From contig JAPKZM010000159.1 of the NCBI GenBank assembly GCA_026393775.1, positions 1-32,260 on the forward strand: DNA of 32,260 bases, given 5' to 3'. A model generated the notes under the pieces. It worked only from the letters and a program-made list of their open reading frames with translations. It was not told the DNA's origin and ran no database searches. The stretch's first letter is position 1. Each line of letters begins with the position of its first letter. Below are positions 30,435-32,260 of this stretch, one piece after another. The stretch comes from Candidatus Aminicenantota bacterium (lineage in GTDB: Bacteria > Acidobacteriota > Aminicenantia > UBA2199). The position numbers and the translations under genes are program-made.

Positions 30435-31280
30435 ATGAAATATGGAATGGCAATTTTTCTTGCCGGGATCTGTGTTTTCTTGTCAGCCCAGGAGCCGGCG
30501 CCGATGGCGCAGCGCTGGCAAGCGGGATTGGCGGAGGTTCAAGCCTGGCGGGAAAAAGTGGGCGACTTGCACCCGGCCTTTGCCAAAACCTATCCCGTCG
30601 CCATAGTCGCCGACGGGCAATGGTACGTTTTTGAACTTGCTGCCGACGGAAAAAGCTGGAACCTGTCCGCCCAGGCAGCGGTCAAGTTCCCGATCCCGGT
30701 CGGCATCCGGGCCGCCATGCCGCTCGATTTCTGGGGCAACCGCATGGCCTGCGTCGTCAGCCCGGAAGTTTTCGACTCTGCGGATGGCTTTGCCTTCATC
30801 CTGCATGAATTCGTTCATTGCTTTCAATGGGAAACGGTCGAAGGCAAGCTGAAACAGGGATTGGCCGTTTACCGGGAAGCTATGGCCCGGAAGGACTACA
30901 TGTGGGAGCTGGAGCACCCGTTTCCCTACGGCAACGTCGAGATCCGGCGGGTCTACGGCCAGTGGTTGGCGGCGCTGCAAAAAGGCCAAATGAAAAAAGC
31001 CGATCATTGGCGTTCCCTGCTGAGAAGGGGTTTGAACAGCCTGGATTGGGAATATCTGACCTGGCAGGAATGGAAGGAGGGGTTGGCCCGCTATCTGGAA
31101 AATCGTGTCCGCGTCCGCTTCGGCCTGAAAGCCAACCAGCCCGCCCTGGACGCGCCCTTCAACCGTATCAGTTTCTACCACGGCGGCGATCTTTTCATCT
31201 CGCGCCTGGTGGAGAGAGAGCCCGGCCTGGACGCGAATATCGAGTTGCTCTATCGCTGCATCTTCGCCTCCGGAAAATGA
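30435..31280 (+). CDS. Exported protein with HExxH motif, putative metallopeptidase
   Basis: 281 residues from ATG 30435 (GGAGG 5 nt upstream). Signal peptide 'MKYGMAIFLAGICVFLSAQ'. Central 'FILHEFVHCFQWETVEGKL' (H124-H128) is a HExxH zinc-site candidate. Downstream 'EWKEGLARYLENRVR' (E about 216-219) could supply the third ligand as in gluzincins, though the spacing of about 90 residues is long. No known peptidase family recognised. It follows the glycan-binding-like gene closely (27 nt) on the same strand. Confidence 0.65.
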   Translation: MKYGMAIFLAGICVFLSAQEPAPMAQRWQAGLAEVQAWREKVGDLHPAFAKTYPVAIVADGQWYVFELAADGKSWNLSAQAAVKFPIPVGIRAAMPLDFWGNRMACVVSPEVFDSADGFAFILHEFVHCFQWETVEGKLKQGLAVYREAMARKDYMWELEHPFPYGNVEIRRVYGQWLAALQKGQMKKADHWRSLLRRGLNSLDWEYLTWQEWKEGLARYLENRVRVRFGLKANQPALDAPFNRISFYHGGDLFISRLVEREPGLDANIELLYRCIFASGK

Positions 31281-31339
31281 GCGTTAAAAACTCTCCGGGA
31301 TCAACTATAGAAAAGGCAAAAAATTTTATAAGAATTTAA

Positions 31340-31654
31340 ATGGGCATACCAATCCTCCCTTTCGCGGTCCTGGGCGCGCTCGCAATCCTCGCCCTGGCGG
31401 CGTGGGCTTTTGCCCGGGTAATCAAAGGAAACCGCATCTCGCTCCGCCATGCCATCGTGCTCATGGCGTGCTGCACGGCGCTCTGGCTGGGCCTGTGTTT
31501 CTTCTTCATGGTTTGGGCGGCGCTCGGGCATTCCGCCCATCCGTTGCGCGACTCCTGGCCGCAATGCGCCGTGAGCTTCTTTGTCCTGGTCGTCGCGCCC
31601 CTTGCCTTGTTCGTATGGCGTGCCAAGCGGAGATCCGACAAGGGTAAATTGTAG
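31340..31654 (+). CDS. Three-helix membrane protein, hypothetical
   Basis: 104 residues. Helices at about 5-27 ('ILPFAVLGALAILALAAWAFARV'), 37-62 ('HAIVLMACCTALWLGLCFFFMVWAAL') and 75-93 ('CAVSFFVLVVAPLALFVW'), then a basic tail (RAKRRSDKGK). No ribosome site is obvious (upstream is AATTTAA). Codon third-position GC fits a real gene. No family recognised. Confidence 0.5.
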   Translation: MGIPILPFAVLGALAILALAAWAFARVIKGNRISLRHAIVLMACCTALWLGLCFFFMVWAALGHSAHPLRDSWPQCAVSFFVLVVAPLALFVWRAKRRSDKGKL

Positions 31655-31846
31655 ATTGCTGCGAACGGATATTTCCTGACCTGACATCACGTTCAAGGCC
31701 GCGTCGCACAAAAAGTTGAGATTGGATCCGGTTCGAATCGCTCCGGTCGGGAATAGGCAATGGGCGCCGCTTGAAAACCGGATATGGAAAATAATTGTCT
31801 TTTATCTTAAAATAATCATGTTTTGTTTGCGTAAAGAGGAGGAATC

Positions 31847-32020
31847 ATGAAACTTTGCTTCTGTCGTTTCCTGTTGGCCGCGGCCATCGTTGTCTTAGCC
31901 ATTTTCTGGTGGCCGGCTGTCTGGGCGAAGTGGGTGATCGTTGCCGCGGGTGCGGTGTTGGCCATCATGAGCCTTTTTTACCAGACCTGCTGTTGCCGAA
32001 GCTTGAAGAAAACCGAATAA
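31847..32020 (+). CDS. 57-residue double-span membrane protein with C-terminal cysteine triplet
   Basis: Strong ribosome site GAGGAGG about 4-6 nt before the ATG. Two membrane helices (about 7-25 'RFLLAAAIVVLAIFWWPAV', 29-46 'WVIVAAGAVLAIMSLFYQ') joined by a single-residue turn, then 'TCCCRSLKKTE'. Size and the helix-turn-helix followed by cysteine pattern resemble YgaP-type DUF2892 domains, but the family CP motif is absent. The gene is too small for most ORF callers. The 192 bp before it (31655-31846) hold no gene I can support. Confidence 0.65.
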   Translation: MKLCFCRFLLAAAIVVLAIFWWPAVWAKWVIVAAGAVLAIMSLFYQTCCCRSLKKTE

Positions 32021-32184
32021 GGAGCCGGGAAAGCCTAAATCCAAATTCCGCCGCGCTTGGATCGGTTATCCGCCGCAGGAGAAGTTTGTCTTTTTTTTGG
32101 AATGCCGATGACTGAAATCGACGGGCTGTTGCCCAAATCGAATAAATTTTAGCAGAAATAAAGTTATCTAACACTATTAAATTA

Positions 32185-32213
32185 TTGACTAAAGAGTGCC
32201 GGGATGGGACAAT
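32185..32213 (+). promoter_or_regulatory. Possible promoter of a gene starting at the window end
   Basis: TTGACT (32185-32190), 17-nt spacer, GACAAT (32208-32213). Six nt later is ATG 32220 opening a 9-codon ORF whose TGA overlaps ATG 32246 (MIGVE..., running off the window), so it could be a leader peptide or chance. Confidence 0.4.
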
Positions 32214-32260
32214 TTTATTATGAATAAAAGCCTTGAGAACAAGTCATGATCGGGGTTGAG

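Noticed and set aside
1..32260. tRNA, rRNA or known riboswitch genes
   Set aside because: No cloverleaf, T-loop GGTTCGAATC context with acceptor pairing, or THI-box-like sequence was found near the thi genes; the GGTTCGAATC at 31730-31739 has no surrounding tRNA arms.

Overview
The window looks like a chromosomal piece of a GC-rich Gram-negative bacterium. It carries the Kdo part of lipopolysaccharide synthesis (kdsA, kdsD, kdsC), exported proteins with signal peptides, and a probable outer-membrane barrel. The gene mix (methylmalonyl-CoA mutase large chain, Kdo genes, a DUF6599-type protein, M28 peptidases, a NYN-LOTUS protein) would suit an Acidobacteriota/Aminicenantes-like lineage. That placement is an impression, not a result.

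Region 1 (1-14.8 kb) is dense housekeeping DNA. It opens inside a ThiF-type E1 gene followed by a ThiS-like carrier. A minus-strand operon follows (M19 dipeptidase, patatin-like lipase, Cys-cluster protein). Next come a ParB/Srx-like orphan, a DUF948/YtxH envelope-stress-type pair behind a textbook promoter, the mutase large chain, the kdsA-kdsD-kdsC operon, an exported M28 peptidase overlapping a barrel protein, and a minus-strand cca-folP-DUF6599 operon. folP lacks the codons for the conserved loop-1 region. Region 2 (14.8-19.3 kb) holds mfd, a small exported protein and a NYN-LOTUS protein.

Region 3 (19.3-24.3 kb) is different. Two gene-poor stretches full of palindromes flank a DUF5700-type metallopeptidase, and then lead into an AT-rich two-gene island. 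The island encodes a trypsin-like serine protease with an N-terminal hydrophobic segment, and an OLD-family ATPase-TOPRIM nuclease 40 bp downstream. This protease + OLD pair is the best candidate here for an undescribed (probably anti-phage) system. Three 56-60 bp hairpins of one architecture, two of them exactly abutting, lie just upstream.

Region 4 (24.3-32.3 kb) is accessory. It has many small membrane proteins, a zinc-independent MDR oxidoreductase, an ABM-like protein, a second Cys-cluster protein, an exported cyclophilin whose 3' end lies inside a 43-bp direct repeat, a secreted protein with an NADase-type glycan-binding-like domain, a secreted HExxH protein, and a 57-residue membrane protein.

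Several genes (kdsA, mfd, cca, the M19 gene, possibly the NYN gene) have sigma70-like -10 boxes only 5-9 nt before the start codon. This suggests frequent leaderless or ultrashort-leader transcription.
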